A stretch of 64,000 nucleotides of DNA from CAHJXF01 sp038254545. Lineage in GTDB: Bacteria > Pseudomonadota > Gammaproteobacteria > Burkholderiales > Burkholderiaceae_D. How positions within the stretch are numbered: position 1 is the stretch's first letter; every line of letters starts with the position of its first letter. Below the pieces are notes generated by a model. The model ran no database searches. It was not told the origin of the DNA and was given only the letters and a program-made list of their open reading frames with translations. The DNA is taken from positions 14,338 to 78,337 of the forward strand of contig JBBSGB010000017.1 of the NCBI GenBank assembly GCA_038254545.1, given 5' to 3'. Below are positions 8,736 through 18,128 of this stretch, in pieces. A program made the translations under genes and the position numbers.

Positions 8736-9328
8736 CGATGGCCTCGACACTGGTAGCGACTACCTCACAGACCGTCGGCCCTTATCTGCACATCGGCCTC
8801 GCGCCGCGCAACTGCGCCGACGTCGCGTTCGACGGCCGCATCGACCAGCCCGATCGCATCGTGATCGAGGGGCTCGCGCTCGATGGCGACGGCAAGCCGC
8901 TGCCCGACGGCATGATCGAGATCTGGCAAGCCGATGCGGCGGGTCACTACGATCACGCGCACGACCCGCGCTCGGGCGTCGATGAAGGCTCGCGCAGCGC
9001 TTCGGGCTTCGGCCGCCTGCCGACCGACATCGACGGCAGCTTCACGTTCACCACCGTCAAGCCCGGCCGCGTGCCGGCGCCCGACGGATCGCTGCAGGCG
9101 CCGCACATCGTGCTCGCGTGTTTCGCGCGCGGGCTCCTCAAGCATCTGTCGACGCGCATCTATTTCGACGACGAGGCAGACGCCAACGCCGGAGACTACG
9201 TGCTCGGTCGCGTGCCGCAGACAAGACGCGCGAGCCTGCTTGCGATGCACGCCGGCCCGCGACGCTATCGATGGACGCTGACGTTGCAGGGCGACCCGGA
9301 ACGCGAAACGGTGTTCTTCGATTTTTGA
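8732..9328 (+). CDS. pcaG: Protocatechuate 3,4-dioxygenase alpha subunit
   Basis: Partner subunit of PcaH (198 aa). It has the intradiol-dioxygenase fold (SQTVGPYLHIGL at the N-terminus, DGMIEIWQADAAGHYDH in the core, FARGLLKHLSTRIYF) but lacks the HIH iron-ligand pair, as expected for the alpha chain. The start is ATG 8732, overlapping the pcaH stop; ATG 8738 is two codons in. A 119-base gap follows before the transporter genes. It has no hairpin I can recognise, so read-through is plausible. Confidence 0.95.
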   Translation: MTMASTLVATTSQTVGPYLHIGLAPRNCADVAFDGRIDQPDRIVIEGLALDGDGKPLPDGMIEIWQADAAGHYDHAHDPRSGVDEGSRSASGFGRLPTDIDGSFTFTTVKPGRVPAPDGSLQAPHIVLACFARGLLKHLSTRIYFDDEADANAGDYVLGRVPQTRRASLLAMHAGPRRYRWTLTLQGDPERETVFFDF

Positions 9329-9447
9329 TCGCGCATCGGTAGCAGTGCCTATGGGCAAGAGCGGTTCGCGTGCTTAGGGTTACGCACTTGCAGAATCCGG
9401 CAGAGACGTTCGCACGGATTCACGAACGAATACGACAGGAGAATTCG

Positions 9448-10662
9448 ATGACTCGCATTTCCAGACTGAACACGGCGTGCAATGCATCCGCACGCGCGCT
9501 CGCATGCGCGGCTCTCGCGACCGGTGTGCTGACCACGTTGCCCGCGCATGCCGCCGACACCATCAAGGTCGGCATCATCACCGAGATGACCGGCGCGTTC
9601 GCGGACTTCGGCCAGCAGATGACGACCGGCGCCAAGGCCTACATGAAGGAGCACGGCGATACGGTCGCCGGCAAGAAGGTCGAGCTGATCATCAAGGACG
9701 TGGGCGGCCCAGCGCCCGATGTCGCCAAGCGCCTCGCGCAGGAGCTGGTGGTCAAGGACAACGTCGACTTCATCGCCGGCTTCGGGCTCACGCCCAACGC
9801 GCTGGCGGTCGCGCCGATCGCCACCGAAGCGAAGAAGCCGACCATCATCATGAACGCCGCAACCTCGGTCATCACGACCAAGTCGCCCTACATGGCGCGC
9901 GTGTCGATGACTTTGCCGCAGGTCACCGCGCCGCTGGCCGAGTGGGCCTACAAGAACGGCATCCGCAAGGTCTATACCGCGGTCGCCGACTACGGTCCGG
10001 GCTTCGACGCCGAAGGCGCGTTCAAGAAAACCTTCACCGCGCTCGGCGGCCAGATCGTCGGCGAAGTGCGCATGCCGCTGAACAACCCGGACTACGGTCC
10101 TTACGTTCAGCGCATCAAGGACACCAAGCCCGAAGCCGTGTTCGTGTTCGTGCCCGCGAGCGAATCGTCGGTGAGCTTCATGAAGGCCTATGCGGAACGC
10201 GGACTCGCGGCCGCCGGCATCAAGCTGATCGCGACCGGCGACATGACCGACGACGGCGTGATCGAGGCGCTGGGCAACAACGCGCTCGGCATGATCACCA
10301 CGCACCACTATTCGGCCGCGCACGACTCGCCCGAGAACAAGGCTTTCCTCGCGGCCTATGCGGCGATCGATCCCAACCATCGTCCCAACTTCATGGCCGT
10401 TGGCGGCTATGACGCAATGGCGCTGATCTATGCGGTCGCGAAACAACTGAATGGCAACATCGATCCCGACAAGGCGATGGCGATCATCAAAGGCATGAAG
10501 ATCGCAAGTCCGCGTGGTCCGATTGCCATCGATGCCGAGACCCGCGACGTGACGCAGAACGTCTATGTGCGCGAGGTCAAGAGAGTCAACGGCAAGCTCT
10601 ACAACGTCGAGTTCTTCACGACACCCAACGTGAAGGATCCGGGGAAGGAAGCGACGAAGTAG
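9448..10662 (+). CDS. ABC transporter substrate-binding protein (LivK type), probable aromatic-acid binder
   Basis: Periplasmic solute-binding protein of 404 residues with a Sec signal peptide (about residues 1-35, cleavage after LPAHA). The mature start ADTIKVGIITEMTGAFADFGQQM is typical of the Leu/Ile/Val-binding (peripla_BP_6) family. The ATG at 9448 is preceded by AGGAGA. It heads a complete permease and ATPase set lying between pcaG and pobA, so an aromatic acid such as 4-hydroxybenzoate or protocatechuate is a better guess than an amino acid. In Rhodopseudomonas palustris a Liv-type system (HbaE-H) transports 4-hydroxybenzoate, a precedent. The ligand itself is inference. Confidence 0.88.
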   Translation: MTRISRLNTACNASARALACAALATGVLTTLPAHAADTIKVGIITEMTGAFADFGQQMTTGAKAYMKEHGDTVAGKKVELIIKDVGGPAPDVAKRLAQELVVKDNVDFIAGFGLTPNALAVAPIATEAKKPTIIMNAATSVITTKSPYMARVSMTLPQVTAPLAEWAYKNGIRKVYTAVADYGPGFDAEGAFKKTFTALGGQIVGEVRMPLNNPDYGPYVQRIKDTKPEAVFVFVPASESSVSFMKAYAERGLAAAGIKLIATGDMTDDGVIEALGNNALGMITTHHYSAAHDSPENKAFLAAYAAIDPNHRPNFMAVGGYDAMALIYAVAKQLNGNIDPDKAMAIIKGMKIASPRGPIAIDAETRDVTQNVYVREVKRVNGKLYNVEFFTTPNVKDPGKEATK

Positions 10663-10686
10663 GCAGGACGTAGGCGGTACGCGACC

Positions 10687-11556
10687 ATGGCCAGCATCCT
10701 CGGCATCCTCTTCGAAGGGCTCGCCTACGGGATGCTGCTGTTCCTGATCTCGGTGGGCCTGTCGGTCACGATGGGCCTGATGCGCTTCATCAATCTCGCG
10801 CACGGCGTGTTCGCGATGGCGGGCGGCTACGTCGTCGCGACGCTCGCGAGCCGTTGGGGCCTGAGCTTGTTCGTCGCGTTGCCGGTCGCGTTCGCGTTCG
10901 GAGCGGCCTTGAGCCTGGCCCTCGAACGCAGCCTCTATCGACCGCTCTACAGGCGCGGTCCGCTCGATCAGGTGCTGCTCACGGTCGGCATCGTTTTCGT
11001 CGCGACCGCGGTTGCGATCTATCTCTTCGGCTCGCAACAGCAACCGATCGTGTTGCCGGAGATGCTCTCCGGACGCATGCTTGTACTGGGGGTCGAGCTC
11101 TCGCGCTATCGCTTGTTCCTGGTCGCAGTCGGCATCGCGATCACGATCGCGCTGGTGTTCGGCCTCGAGCGCACGCGCCTGGGTGCGCGCGTGCGCGCTT
11201 CGGTCGATAGCCAGAACGTTGCCGAGGCGATGGGCATCCGCGTCGATCGCGTGTTTCAGACGACGTTCGCGATCGGTGGCGGACTCGCCGCGTTGGGCGG
11301 TGCACTCGGTGTGGACATCCTCGGGCTCGATCCGAATTTCGCGCAGCGCTATCTGGTTTACTTCCTGCTCGTGGTGGTGGTCGGCGGGCCGGGCTCCATC
11401 GTCGGCACGCTGGTCGCGGCGCTGCTGCTGGGCGTGGCCGATGTGTCGGGCAAGTACTACGTGCCCGAGATCGGTGGCTTCGTGATCTATGTCGCGATGA
11501 TCGTGCTGCTGTTCCTGTTTCCGCACGGTCTCTTCGTGCGGCGGGGCGCGCGGTGA
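10687..11556 (+). CDS. ABC transporter permease, LivH type
   Basis: Inner-membrane permease of 289 residues with about eight hydrophobic helices. Family motifs are FINLAHGVFAMAGGYV near the N-terminus and the C-terminal LLVVVVGGPGSIVGTLVAALLLG. It begins 24 bases after the binding-protein gene and overlaps the next permease by GTGA (11553-11556). It forms the translocation pore with the following LivM-type subunit. Confidence 0.92.
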   Translation: MASILGILFEGLAYGMLLFLISVGLSVTMGLMRFINLAHGVFAMAGGYVVATLASRWGLSLFVALPVAFAFGAALSLALERSLYRPLYRRGPLDQVLLTVGIVFVATAVAIYLFGSQQQPIVLPEMLSGRMLVLGVELSRYRLFLVAVGIAITIALVFGLERTRLGARVRASVDSQNVAEAMGIRVDRVFQTTFAIGGGLAALGGALGVDILGLDPNFAQRYLVYFLLVVVVGGPGSIVGTLVAALLLGVADVSGKYYVPEIGGFVIYVAMIVLLFLFPHGLFVRRGAR

Positions 11557-12605
11557 GCGAATTGTCGAGGCCCGACGCCGCACCGAGCATCGCTTCGCAC
11601 GGCCGCGCGACGAACCGGGCCAACGCCGCTTGTCTGGCCGCGCACGAACGCTGGAAGCTCTCCGAGATCGTTTTCTGGATTGCGATCGCATCGGTCTATT
11701 TCGTCTTCCCGAAGAACCTCGTACTCGCGTCGCAGGTGCTCATCGCGGGGCTGTTCGCGCTGTCGCTCGACCTCATCCTCGGCTACGCGGGCATCGTCAC
11801 GCTCGGCCACGCGGCGTTCTTCGGCGTTGGTGCATATACCGCCGGCTTGCTCGCGAAGCACGGATGGAACGAGCCGCTCTCCGGCCTCGTGTGCGCGGCG
11901 GCCGCGGCCGCGCTGATCGGCTGGATCACGAGCTTTTTGGTTCTGCGCGGCGGCGATCTCGCGCGCTTGATGACGACGCTCGGCATCGCATCGCTGCTTT
12001 ATGAAGTCGCCAATCGTGCGACACCCATCACCGGCGGCGTCGATGGCCTGCAAGGCGTGGAGATTGCGAAGGTCTTCGGACTGTTCGCCTTCGATCTCTA
12101 CGGGCGCACCGCCTACCTCTACAGCTTCGCGGTGGTGCTGCTGCTCTTCATCGTCGCGAGGTCGTGGATGAATTCACCCTATGGCCTATCGCTGCGAACC
12201 ATCCGCGAGAATCCGGTGCGCGCTCGGGCGATCGGAGTGCCGCTTCATCGACGCCTCGTCACCGTGTACGTCGTGTCGGCGGCGATGGCGGGTGTCGCGG
12301 GCGCGCTGCTGACGCAGACCACGCAGTTCGTCAGCATCGACGTCTTCGGTTTCCACCGTTCGGCGGACCTCATGATCATGCTGATCATCGGAGGCACTGC
12401 AACGCTGTACGGCGGCTTCGTCGGCGCCGCGGCGTTCATCCTCGTACAGGATCGGCTTGCCGACATCAATCCCACCTACTGGCTGTTCTGGCTCGGCGTG
12501 TTGTTGATCATGACGACGCTGTTCCTGCGGCGCGGCGTGGTCGGCGGACTGATCGCATTGCGCGAGCGCTTCCGGCCTCGTCAAGCGCAGGCATCGTCGT
12601 CATGA
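11553..12605 (+). CDS. ABC transporter permease, LivM type
   Basis: Second permease subunit (350 aa). The GTG start at 11553 overlaps the preceding stop. About 40 hydrophilic N-terminal residues precede the first helix, so a downstream start cannot be excluded. The family signatures LSLDLILGYAGIVTLGHAAFFGVGAYTA and SPYGLSLRTIRENPVRARAIG (the EAA-like coupling loop) are clear. The stop overlaps the ATPase gene (ATGA, 12602-12605). Confidence 0.92.
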   Translation: MSELSRPDAAPSIASHGRATNRANAACLAAHERWKLSEIVFWIAIASVYFVFPKNLVLASQVLIAGLFALSLDLILGYAGIVTLGHAAFFGVGAYTAGLLAKHGWNEPLSGLVCAAAAAALIGWITSFLVLRGGDLARLMTTLGIASLLYEVANRATPITGGVDGLQGVEIAKVFGLFAFDLYGRTAYLYSFAVVLLLFIVARSWMNSPYGLSLRTIRENPVRARAIGVPLHRRLVTVYVVSAAMAGVAGALLTQTTQFVSIDVFGFHRSADLMIMLIIGGTATLYGGFVGAAAFILVQDRLADINPTYWLFWLGVLLIMTTLFLRRGVVGGLIALRERFRPRQAQASSS

Positions 12606-13363
12606 ACGCGATCCTCGAAACGCGCAAGCTCTGCAAGTCCTTCGGCGCACTCGCGGTCACGCAGGACTTCAACCTGTCGCTGTCGCCCGGCGCACGCCAT
12701 GCATTGATCGGGCCCAACGGCTCGGGCAAGACCACGCTCGTCAACCAGTTGACCGGCGTGCTCAGTCCGGGCAGCGGCACCGTGCTGCTCGATGGTGAAG
12801 ACATCACGCGTGTTTCCCCGGAAAGCCGCGTTCGGCGCGGCCTGTCGCGCACCTTCCAGATCAACAGCCTTTTCCCGCACCTGACGCCGCTCGAAGCGGT
12901 GGCCGCGGCGATCCTCGAGCGCGATCGCGACACGATGGGCTTCGCGCACCGCTGGATACGCGGCGTGTCGCACAGCCGCGCGCAACTCGACGAAGCGCAT
13001 GGCCTGCTGGCATCGCTGGGCATCGCCCGCGATGGCGACCTGCCGACGCACGAACTCGCCTACGGCCGCCAGCGCGTGCTCGAGATCGCGCTCGCGCTCG
13101 CTGCTCGCCCGCGCGTGCTGCTGCTCGACGAGCCCGCAGCCGGCATCCCGGAAGGCGAGAGCGATGAATTGTTCGCGGTGCTCGAACGATTGCCGGCCGA
13201 CGTCGCGATCCTGCTGATCGAACACGACATGAACCTGGTGTTCCGCTTCGCCACGCGCATCACGGTGCTGGTGGGCGGCGCGGAACTCGTCACCGGCACG
13301 CCCGAAGAGATCGCCGCCGACCCGCGCGTGCGCGAGGTGTACCTCGGGCAGGGCGTGCACTGA
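12602..13363 (+). CDS. ABC transporter ATP-binding protein, LivG type
   Basis: Cytoplasmic ATPase of 253 residues. Walker A is GPNGSGKTT (near residue 38). The signature region is the divergent LAYGRQR, normal for LivG proteins, and Walker B is VLLLDEPAAG. The H-loop is in LLIEHDMNL. Its stop shares one base with the LivF-type start (TGATG at 13361-13365). It powers the importer together with the next gene. Confidence 0.93.
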   Translation: MNAILETRKLCKSFGALAVTQDFNLSLSPGARHALIGPNGSGKTTLVNQLTGVLSPGSGTVLLDGEDITRVSPESRVRRGLSRTFQINSLFPHLTPLEAVAAAILERDRDTMGFAHRWIRGVSHSRAQLDEAHGLLASLGIARDGDLPTHELAYGRQRVLEIALALAARPRVLLLDEPAAGIPEGESDELFAVLERLPADVAILLIEHDMNLVFRFATRITVLVGGAELVTGTPEEIAADPRVREVYLGQGVH

Positions 13364-14079
13364 TGACCACAACCCCCATGCTCATCCTCGACGGCCTGCG
13401 CTCCGGCTACGGCGACGCCATCGTGATCGACGGCTGCTCGTTGACGATGCAGGCGGGTGAAGCGCTCGCGCTGCTCGGCCGCAATGGCGTGGGCAAGACC
13501 ACGCTGCTGGTCACGCTGATGGGCATCGCGCGGGTGCGCGGCGGCGGCTTGCGATGGCGCGGCGCCGATCTGGCGCGCATGCGCGCCAGCGATCGCGCGC
13601 ACGCCGGCATCGGCTGGGTTCCGCAGGAGCGCGAGGTGTTCCCGTCGCTCACTGTCGAAGAGAATCTCGCGGTGACCGCATTGCCCGGCCCGTGGACGCT
13701 CGCGCGCGTCTATGGCCTGTTCCCGCGCCTGGCCGAGCGCAGGAAGAATTTCGGCAACGAGCTTTCGGGAGGCGAGCAGCAGATGCTCGCGATGGGCCGC
13801 GCGTTGATGCTGAATCCGAAACTGCTGCTGCTGGACGAACCGCTCGAAGGCCTCGCCCCGGTGATCGTCGACGAGTTGTGCGCGGCCATCGATGCGATGG
13901 TCACGCGCGAAGGGCAGGCGCTGATCCTGGTCGAGCAACACGTCGATCAGGCGCTCGCGCTCACGCATCGCGCGATCGTGCTCGAGCGCGGAAGGATCGT
14001 GCACGAAGGGGTCAGCGCAGAGTTGCGCGCGGACCGGCAGAGCATCGATCGCTGGATCGGCGTTCGCGTGGCCGCATGA
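13363..14079 (+). CDS. ABC transporter ATP-binding protein, LivF type
   Basis: Second ATPase (238 aa) with Walker A GRNGVGKTT, the canonical signature LSGGEQQ, Walker B LLLLDEPLEGLAP and H-loop EQHVDQAL. These features and the length are standard for LivF. The stop overlaps the pobA start (ATGA, 14076-14079). The transporter and the hydroxylase gene are therefore physically and probably translationally coupled, the strongest contextual argument that the importer carries an aromatic acid. Confidence 0.93.
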   Translation: MTTTPMLILDGLRSGYGDAIVIDGCSLTMQAGEALALLGRNGVGKTTLLVTLMGIARVRGGGLRWRGADLARMRASDRAHAGIGWVPQEREVFPSLTVEENLAVTALPGPWTLARVYGLFPRLAERRKNFGNELSGGEQQMLAMGRALMLNPKLLLLDEPLEGLAPVIVDELCAAIDAMVTREGQALILVEQHVDQALALTHRAIVLERGRIVHEGVSAELRADRQSIDRWIGVRVAA

Positions 14080-15269
14080 ACGCCGTTCGCATGCGCACCC
14101 AGGTCGCGATCATCGGGGCCGGACCCGCGGGCCTGCTGCTCGGCCACCTGCTGCATCGCGCCGGCATCGAGAACATCGTGCTCGAGCGCCACGATCGCCG
14201 CTACGCTGAAGAGCGCATTCGCGCCGGCGTGCTCGAACAGGGCAGCGTCGACACGCTGGCCGAAGCGGGGGTAGGCGAACGCATGCATCGCGAAGGATTG
14301 CCGCACCAAGGCATCGAGTTGCTGTTCGACGGCAGGCGGCATCGCATCGACCTGAAGGCGCTGTCGGGTGGCCGCGAGATTCTCGTGTACGGGCAACACG
14401 AGGTCGTGAAGGACTTGATCGCCGCGCGAATCGATGCTGGCCTCGCTCTCGAGTTCGAGGTGAGCGACGTAAGCCTGCACGACGTCGATCGCGATCGCCC
14501 GTCGGTGACTTACGTGAAGTACGGTCAAGCCCATCGCATCGAGTGCGACTACATCGCCGGATGCGACGGCTTTCACGGCGTGTGCCGTCCGTCGATTCCC
14601 GACGGCGTGCTGACGATCTTCGAGCGCGTTTATCCGTTCGCGTGGCTCGGCATCCTGGCCGAGGCCGCGCCGTCCTTGCACGAGCTCGTGTATGCGAGTC
14701 ACGAGCGCGGGTTTGCGCTGTTCTCGATGCGCTCGGAAAAGATCACGCGGCTGTATCTGCAATGCGCGCCCGACGAAGACCTCGCCGAGTGGAGCGACGC
14801 GCGCATCTGGCAGGAACTGCATAGGCGCCTCGCATGCGACGACGGCTGGACGCCCAACGAAGGACCGATCATCCAGAGGGGCATCACGTCGATGCGCAGC
14901 TTTGTCGCCGAGCCGATGCAATACGGCCGGCTGTTTCTCGCAGGCGACGCCGCGCACATCGTGCCGCCCACCGGTGCGAAGGGCATGAACCTCGCGGTTG
15001 CCGATGTGCGCGTGCTGGCCAAGGCCCTGGCCGCACGCTACGCGGGCGAAGGCGACGCGAAGCTCGCGGCCTACTCGTCCACTTGCCTGAAGCGCGTGTG
15101 GCGTGCCGAACACTATTCGTGGTGGATGACCTCGATGCTGCACCGCTTTCCCGACAACACGCCGTTCATCGAGCGGCTGCAACGCGCGGAGCTGGAATAC
15201 GTTACGTCGTCGCAAGCCGGGGGGCGCGTACTTGCGGAGAACTACGTAGGACTTCCCTTCGCCGATTGA
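14076..15269 (+). CDS. pobA: 4-hydroxybenzoate 3-monooxygenase
   Basis: FAD-dependent aromatic hydroxylase that converts 4-hydroxybenzoate to protocatechuate using NAD(P)H. The N-terminal FAD fingerprint is VAIIGAGPAGLLLG. The DG motif is GCDGFHGVCR and the GD motif is FLAGDAAHIVPPTGAKGMNLA. The protein matches PobA along its full length, including ERIRAGVLEQGSV. The ATG at 14076 overlaps the LivF stop and gives 397 residues. ATG 14091 (MRTQVAIIG) gives 392, closer to the 394 of known PobA, and may be the true start. It supplies the substrate for PcaHG encoded upstream. Confidence 0.95.
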   Translation: MNAVRMRTQVAIIGAGPAGLLLGHLLHRAGIENIVLERHDRRYAEERIRAGVLEQGSVDTLAEAGVGERMHREGLPHQGIELLFDGRRHRIDLKALSGGREILVYGQHEVVKDLIAARIDAGLALEFEVSDVSLHDVDRDRPSVTYVKYGQAHRIECDYIAGCDGFHGVCRPSIPDGVLTIFERVYPFAWLGILAEAAPSLHELVYASHERGFALFSMRSEKITRLYLQCAPDEDLAEWSDARIWQELHRRLACDDGWTPNEGPIIQRGITSMRSFVAEPMQYGRLFLAGDAAHIVPPTGAKGMNLAVADVRVLAKALAARYAGEGDAKLAAYSSTCLKRVWRAEHYSWWMTSMLHRFPDNTPFIERLQRAELEYVTSSQAGGRVLAENYVGLPFAD

Positions 15270-15364
15270 TTCGCGGCCCGCTGCAGATAAGTAGGATTCG
15301 CGGTTGTCATCGGCCGCGCACAAGCGCACTCTCACGCCCTCGTCGTCGCAACCGGGGAGGCGCG

Positions 15365-15568
15365 ATGAATATCGAAGCGATTCGAATGCTGGCCGACGAC
15401 GCCGACGTGGTGATCGACGGGCCGATGCTCAAGTTCGCAGAGCTGGTGATCGAGCGATGCGCGATCGTCGCCGAGCGATGCGACGAAGGGGATGCAGCCG
15501 CGATACGCATTCGCGACTTCTTCGAGGTCGACGACGAGTTCGTCGATCCTCCGCTGCGCTTCGGGTGA
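15365..15568 (+). CDS. Small hypothetical acidic protein
   Basis: Frame of 67 codons with a strong ribosome-binding site (GGGGAGG, about 15354-15360) at good spacing before ATG 15365. The product is acidic (MNIEAIRMLADDADVV..., ending DDEFVDPPLRFG) with no signal peptide or membrane segment, and two cysteines (ERCAIVAERCDE). It lies 95 bases after pobA and converges on the permease gene 15 bases downstream. I do not recognise a family. The ribosome-binding site argues that it is translated. Confidence 0.5.
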   Translation: MNIEAIRMLADDADVVIDGPMLKFAELVIERCAIVAERCDEGDAAAIRIRDFFEVDDEFVDPPLRFG

Positions 15569-15583
15569 GGCGCAGCCCGCTTC

Positions 15584-17542
15584 TCAAATCTTCATCGGCA
15601 AAATCACCATCTGCATCCCCTCCAGATGCAGCCGCCGCTGCAGCGCCAGCGCGGCCTGGTTGTGCAGCACGCGCGTCATGAAGTTTTCCGATTCGGTGAT
15701 CAGCTTGCTGGTGAAGAAGATCGCGCCGGGAAATTCGGTGCGCACCCGGTCGGATAGCTCGGCGATCTCTTCGACCGCGTCCGTGCCGAACGCGAGGTAG
15801 GACTTCGCGGCCAGGCCGTGGCTGTGGCAGAAGTTGACGAAGTACGAGAGCGAGACGTTGGCTTCGATGCGCAGGTGTTCGATCGATTCGTCGCCACCGT
15901 AGGCCTGGGCATCGACGGTGCGTGCATTCACGAAAATGAAATTGCGAAAGTGATCGGGGAACATGCGCTGCACCCACAGCAGCGCATGTAGACCGCCGCC
16001 GCGCGAGGTGCCGACGATGAAGACCGCGGTCGGCGCGTCGGGATCGAGGTCGGGGAATTTGGTCTCGGATCCATAGGGCTGATTGGCGAACACCGCATCG
16101 ACCGCGCGTATGCGCGACTTGGTATCGCGATAGTGATTGCGGATCAGGATGCACACGCCGATCACGCCGCTCGTGATGACAACCGTGATCCATCCTCCTT
16201 CGTCGAATTTCGCGATCGTGGTCACGACCAGGATGCTGAGCGTGACCGTGAGGCCGACCGCCGACAACGCAAGACGCCCCTTCCAGCGCCGGTCTTCGCG
16301 GCGATGCTTGATCCAGTAGATGCACAGCCCTGTTAGCGACAGAGTGAAGGTGAGAAATACGTTGATCGAATACAGCACCACCAGGAAGTCGACCTTGCCG
16401 CGCGAGAGCGCGAGGATGCCGAGAGCAGCAGCGCCCATCAGCAGCACGCCGTTCTGCGTGACCAGGCGCGTCGACAGATAGCGAAACTTGTGCGGCATCC
16501 ACGAATCGACCGCCATGTTGGCGAGCACCGACGGGCCGCCGAGGAATCCGGTGTTGGCTGCGACGAACAAGAGACCGGCTTCGGTCATGAGCACGACGAT
16601 CAGCGCGAACGACAGGCTGCTGCCGGAGAAGCCCAGCTCGGCGAGGATGCTGCCGAAGACCACCGCGTTGAGCGTCTGGCCTTCCACCGGCTTCGCGCTC
16701 CACAACAGATACAGAAGGATGATGCCGCCGGCCGTGAACGCGAGGCTCGCCGCCATGTAGAGCATCGTCAGCTTGCCGGTGCGAACCCGCGGCTCTTTCA
16801 ACGACTGCACGTTGTTGGAGACCGCTTCGATCCCCGTGTAGGTCCCGCCGCCCAGCGAGTATGCCTTCAGGAAGAGCGCGGCGACGAAGATCCAGCTCGT
16901 CTCGTCGGCAAGCTCGCCGGTTTCGCGCAACGTGTCCGGGATCAACGCGGGCAGGCCGCTCGCGTGATTGAGCACGCCATAGACGATCAGGATGAAGTGG
17001 GTTGCGACGAAGGCGAGAAAGATCGGCAGAAGGATCTTGATCGACTCCTTCATCCCGCGCAGATTCAGGAAGATCAGGAACCCCGCGAGGATGAGTTCGA
17101 CATACAGCTTGCCCGGCTGCCAGCCGACCGGCAGCAGGCTGAACATCGCATCGGTACCGCTCGCGATCGAGATCGCGATCGTGAGCACGTAATCGACGAT
17201 CAGCGCGGCGCCCGCGGTCAATCCCGCATAGGGTCCGATCAGCGACGACGCGACCCGATAGCCGCCGCCACCCGTGGGGAAGAGCTCGATGATCTGGTTG
17301 TAGGCGAGCGAGATGATGAACACCGTCACCGCGGTCGCGATCGCCAGATAGAGGCCGAAGTGGGTGTGGTCGCCCAGCGCCTTGAACGCTTCTTCCGGCC
17401 CGTAGGCGGAGGACGAGAGGCCGTCGGCGCCTAGCCCGACCCAGGCCAGAAAGGCCACCAGCGCGAGCGAATGGCGGGTCTCGGATTTCAGTGGATCGAG
17501 TGCACGTCCGAGAAACAGATCCCGGACCTTGTGAGAACGCAT
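15584..17542 (-). CDS. APC-superfamily permease, KimA (potassium importer)-like
   Basis: Membrane transporter of 652 residues: about twelve helices in the first 450 residues and a cytoplasmic C-terminal domain (about 470-652). The motif GADGLSSSAYGPEEAF near residue 35 corresponds to the substrate-binding region of KimA/YdaO proteins, which import potassium in Bacillus subtilis. GGGGYRVASSLIGPYAG is a typical APC segment. The ATG at 17542 has GGAG six bases upstream; an in-frame extension adds 52 unconserved residues. It could also be an amino-acid permease. It is transcribed alone and divergently from the ridA-like gene. Confidence 0.8.
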   Translation of the reverse strand: MRSHKVRDLFLGRALDPLKSETRHSLALVAFLAWVGLGADGLSSSAYGPEEAFKALGDHTHFGLYLAIATAVTVFIISLAYNQIIELFPTGGGGYRVASSLIGPYAGLTAGAALIVDYVLTIAISIASGTDAMFSLLPVGWQPGKLYVELILAGFLIFLNLRGMKESIKILLPIFLAFVATHFILIVYGVLNHASGLPALIPDTLRETGELADETSWIFVAALFLKAYSLGGGTYTGIEAVSNNVQSLKEPRVRTGKLTMLYMAASLAFTAGGIILLYLLWSAKPVEGQTLNAVVFGSILAELGFSGSSLSFALIVVLMTEAGLLFVAANTGFLGGPSVLANMAVDSWMPHKFRYLSTRLVTQNGVLLMGAAALGILALSRGKVDFLVVLYSINVFLTFTLSLTGLCIYWIKHRREDRRWKGRLALSAVGLTVTLSILVVTTIAKFDEGGWITVVITSGVIGVCILIRNHYRDTKSRIRAVDAVFANQPYGSETKFPDLDPDAPTAVFIVGTSRGGGLHALLWVQRMFPDHFRNFIFVNARTVDAQAYGGDESIEHLRIEANVSLSYFVNFCHSHGLAAKSYLAFGTDAVEEIAELSDRVRTEFPGAIFFTSKLITESENFMTRVLHNQAALALQRRLHLEGMQMVILPMKI

Positions 17543-17716
17543 GCGGGCTCCAGTGGCGTCGCGGGCCGGCGCAAAATGGCCCCGCAGCGGCAGGGCGCGA
17601 TGATACGCCGCGGGGCGTGAGAGTGTGAGAGAGGGTGGGAGACAGGGGTCGGCTACACTCGCACGTCGCGACCTGCGATCCTCGTTCGCCTCCATCAAAT
17701 TCCGCGTGAGCCTCCC

Positions 17717-18121
17717 ATGACCGTCACCGTGATCTCGACCGACAAGGCGCCGGCAGCCGTCGGCCCCTACTCACAAGCCATCAGCGTCGCCCACATGTTT
17801 CCCTCGGGCGAAGGCAACATCATCTACAGCTCGGGCCAGGTAGGACTCGACCCCGCCACCGGCAAGCTCGTCACCGGCGGCATCGAGGCCGAGGCGCGCC
17901 AGGCGTTCGCGAATCTAGCGGCGGTGGTCGAAGAGGCCGGCGCGTCGCTGGGCAACGCGCTCAAGCTCACGCTGTTTCTCACCGACCTCGCCGACTTCGC
18001 CAAGGTCAACGCGATCATGAAGGAGCTCGTGCCCGAGCCTTTCCCGGCGCGATCGACGATCGGCGTCGCGTCGCTGCCGCTGGGGGCATCGTTCGAAGTC
18101 GAAGGCATCTTCGCGGCCTGA
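17717..18121 (+). CDS. RidA family protein (reactive enamine/imine deaminase)
   Basis: Protein of 134 residues of the YjgF/YER057c/UK114 (RidA) family, which hydrolyses reactive enamine/imine intermediates. Conserved elements are APAAVGPYSQAI at the N-terminus, IIYSSGQVGLDPATG, and the C-terminal FPARSTIGVASLPLGASFEVEGIF containing the substrate-binding arginine and terminal glutamate. It lies 7 bases upstream of recG and is probably cotranscribed with it. Confidence 0.93.
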   Translation: MTVTVISTDKAPAAVGPYSQAISVAHMFPSGEGNIIYSSGQVGLDPATGKLVTGGIEAEARQAFANLAAVVEEAGASLGNALKLTLFLTDLADFAKVNAIMKELVPEPFPARSTIGVASLPLGASFEVEGIFAA

Positions 18122-18128
18122 GTCGCGC

